The notes beneath the pieces were generated by a model. That model searched no databases. It saw only the letters and a program-made list of their open reading frames with translations, and was not told where the DNA came from. From Oscillospiraceae bacterium (GTDB lineage: Bacteria > Bacillota > Clostridia > Oscillospirales > Acutalibacteraceae), in assembly GCA_003499325.1 (NCBI GenBank), contig DNIP01000009.1, positions 1 through 7,638 of the forward strand: a DNA stretch of 7,638 nt, in the 5' to 3' direction. Position numbers and translations under genes: made by a program. Shown in pieces: positions 6,664 through 7,638 of this stretch (position 1 is the first letter of the stretch; each line of letters begins with the position of its first letter).

Positions 6664-7440
6664 ATGTCCGCTGAAGCAATCGTCAAATCACAGGCGCGCG
6701 GAATACTCAAGCAAAATTTTGTCAAAGCCGTCATGGCGCTGTTGATCGTGCTGATCCCCTATTCGATCATGGACGGTACGACGACGGTGATCTCCTGTCT
6801 GATTCCGCAGTTCATATCGGATGAATCGACGAGCATGATGTTAGTCTATTCGATCGGTTATCCCGTGGAGATCATCATGCTGTTCCTGTTCTCACCGATC
6901 ATCAACGGCTATATCCGCGCCCATTACAAAGCGGCGTATACTGAGAATATTGATCTGAAGGATGTTTTCTACCATTTCGGCTCGGGACGGTATTTCAACG
7001 CGCTGAGCCTGAATATCCGCTTCATCCTCAGGATGTTCCTGCCTGCTTTGATCCTCTATTCACCGCTGATCGCCTATGTTGTCATCTGCAGCACTTCCGC
7101 GTCCGAGTTCAGTAAAACGGTACTTTACTACGACTGTTACTTTATCCTTGCGGTACTGTCCACGCTCACGACAACACTGTATTCACTGCGCTATTTTACG
7201 GTGTTCACCGTCAGCGCGGATAACCCCAACTTCACCCCGAAGGAAGTATTCCGCTATAACAAGATGATTATGAAGCACAGAACCGGCGACGCGGCTAAGC
7301 TGATCTTCAGCTTTACGCCGTGGCTCCTGCTGTGCCTGTTGATTCTGCCTATGCTGTATGTCATCCCCTATATGACGCAGTCACTGTGCGTCAGCGCCAA
7401 ATGGATGACAAAGGCGGCGTTGGAGGAGAATGGAGAATGA
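6664..7440 (+). CDS. DUF975-like polytopic membrane protein, function unknown
   Basis: A 258-residue protein with about five hydrophobic segments (roughly 21-45, 56-80, 117-140, 155-178 and 211-236). The N-terminus SAEAIVKSQARGILKQNF resembles the amphipathic opening of DUF975 proteins. The C-terminal half has their usual layout: a helix, then SADNPNFTPKEVFRYNKMIM (184-203, like the ENP...S..LM segment), a basic turn, LIFSFTPWLLLCLL and PYMTQS. The match is by pattern and is divergent. DUF975 proteins are integral membrane proteins of Firmicutes with no settled function. AAGGGA (6649-6654) serves as a modest ribosome site 9 nt before the ATG. The stop codon overlaps the next start as ATGA, so translation of the glycosyltransferase is likely coupled to this gene. 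There is no signal peptide or catalytic motif. Confidence 0.65.
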   Translation: MSAEAIVKSQARGILKQNFVKAVMALLIVLIPYSIMDGTTTVISCLIPQFISDESTSMMLVYSIGYPVEIIMLFLFSPIINGYIRAHYKAAYTENIDLKDVFYHFGSGRYFNALSLNIRFILRMFLPALILYSPLIAYVVICSTSASEFSKTVLYYDCYFILAVLSTLTTTLYSLRYFTVFTVSADNPNFTPKEVFRYNKMIMKHRTGDAAKLIFSFTPWLLLCLLILPMLYVIPYMTQSLCVSAKWMTKAALEENGE

Positions 7441-7638
7441 GAGTTTCACTATGTACGATCGCGCGCAATGAAGAAGAAGCGCTGCAGGGCTTGCTCAGAG
7501 ATTTTGAGGATCAGAACTATCCGCACCATAAGATCGAGATCATTATGATCGATTCCAACTCCACCGACCATACCCATGATGTGATGGAGGAGTTCAAGAA
7601 TACCGACAACGGGTTTTATGATGTGAAGATCTACAAAA
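7437..7638 (+). CDS. GT2-family glycosyltransferase, N-terminal fragment (runs off the window)
   Basis: Sixty-seven complete codons are visible and the frame is open to the window end. The fragment begins MRVSLCTIARNEEEALQGLL, continues with DQNYPHHKIEIIMIDSNSTD and then HTHDVMEEF. This is the first half of the GT-A nucleotide-binding fold of family 2 glycosyltransferases: a beta strand ending in ARNEE, a helix, then the II.IDSNSTD strand-turn where the first conserved Asp contacts the nucleotide-sugar. The DXD motif and any membrane helices lie beyond the window, so ExoA-like, polyprenol-phosphate transferring or soluble types cannot be told apart. GGAGGAG (7422-7428) is 8 nt before the ATG, and the start overlaps the preceding stop as ATGA, placing it in the yfhO operon. 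Confidence 0.85.
   Translation, partial: MRVSLCTIARNEEEALQGLLRDFEDQNYPHHKIEIIMIDSNSTDHTHDVMEEFKNTDNGFYDVKIYK

Overview
The window reads as ordinary chromosomal DNA of a Gram-positive Firmicute, most likely a Clostridia/Oscillospirales-type gut anaerobe. The reasons are protein content and sequence style: a LytR-CpsA-Psr (LCP) envelope protein, a YfhO-family membrane protein, a PepV-type M20 dipeptidase, a DUF975-like membrane protein, strong purine-rich Shine-Dalgarno sites, and genes of intermediate GC separated by AT-rich spacers. This assignment is inference; no rRNA or marker gene is present.

Left half, minus strand (109-2633), in transcription order: a YfbR-type HD-domain 5'-deoxynucleotidase (2061-2633), an LCP-family cell-wall glycopolymer ligase (650-1870) and a small GtrA-family membrane protein (109-585). 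A GC-rich hairpin lies between the LCP and GtrA genes (612-642). A strong, probably bidirectional terminator closes the GtrA gene (66-100). Bases 1-65 hold no gene that can be called.

The 168-base divergent spacer (2634-2801) carries an extended -10 promoter reading right, a weaker candidate reading left, and a perfect 16-bp AT-rich palindrome (2661-2676) that could be an operator.

Right half, plus strand (2802-7638): a tightly packed operon. It encodes a YfhO-family GT-C-like membrane protein (2802-5285), a PepV/Sapep-like dipeptidase (5296-6657), a divergent DUF975-like polytopic membrane protein (6664-7440) and the first 67 codons of a GT2 glycosyltransferase (from 7437, cut by the window end). 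Gaps are 10 nt, 6 nt and a 4-nt ATGA overlap, so one mRNA is likely.

Functionally the theme is cell-envelope glycopolymer assembly and decoration (GtrA, LCP, YfhO, GT2), with two housekeeping hydrolases mixed in. The best biological idea is that GtrA, YfhO and the GT2 are parts of a three-component lipid-linked sugar transfer system like the one known for teichoic acid glycosylation in Bacillus and Listeria. This is a hypothesis, because the GT2 is truncated and GtrA is on the opposite strand. I see no CRISPR array, mobile element, tRNA/rRNA, recognised riboswitch or clearly novel system. No gene-free stretch exceeds 300 bases.
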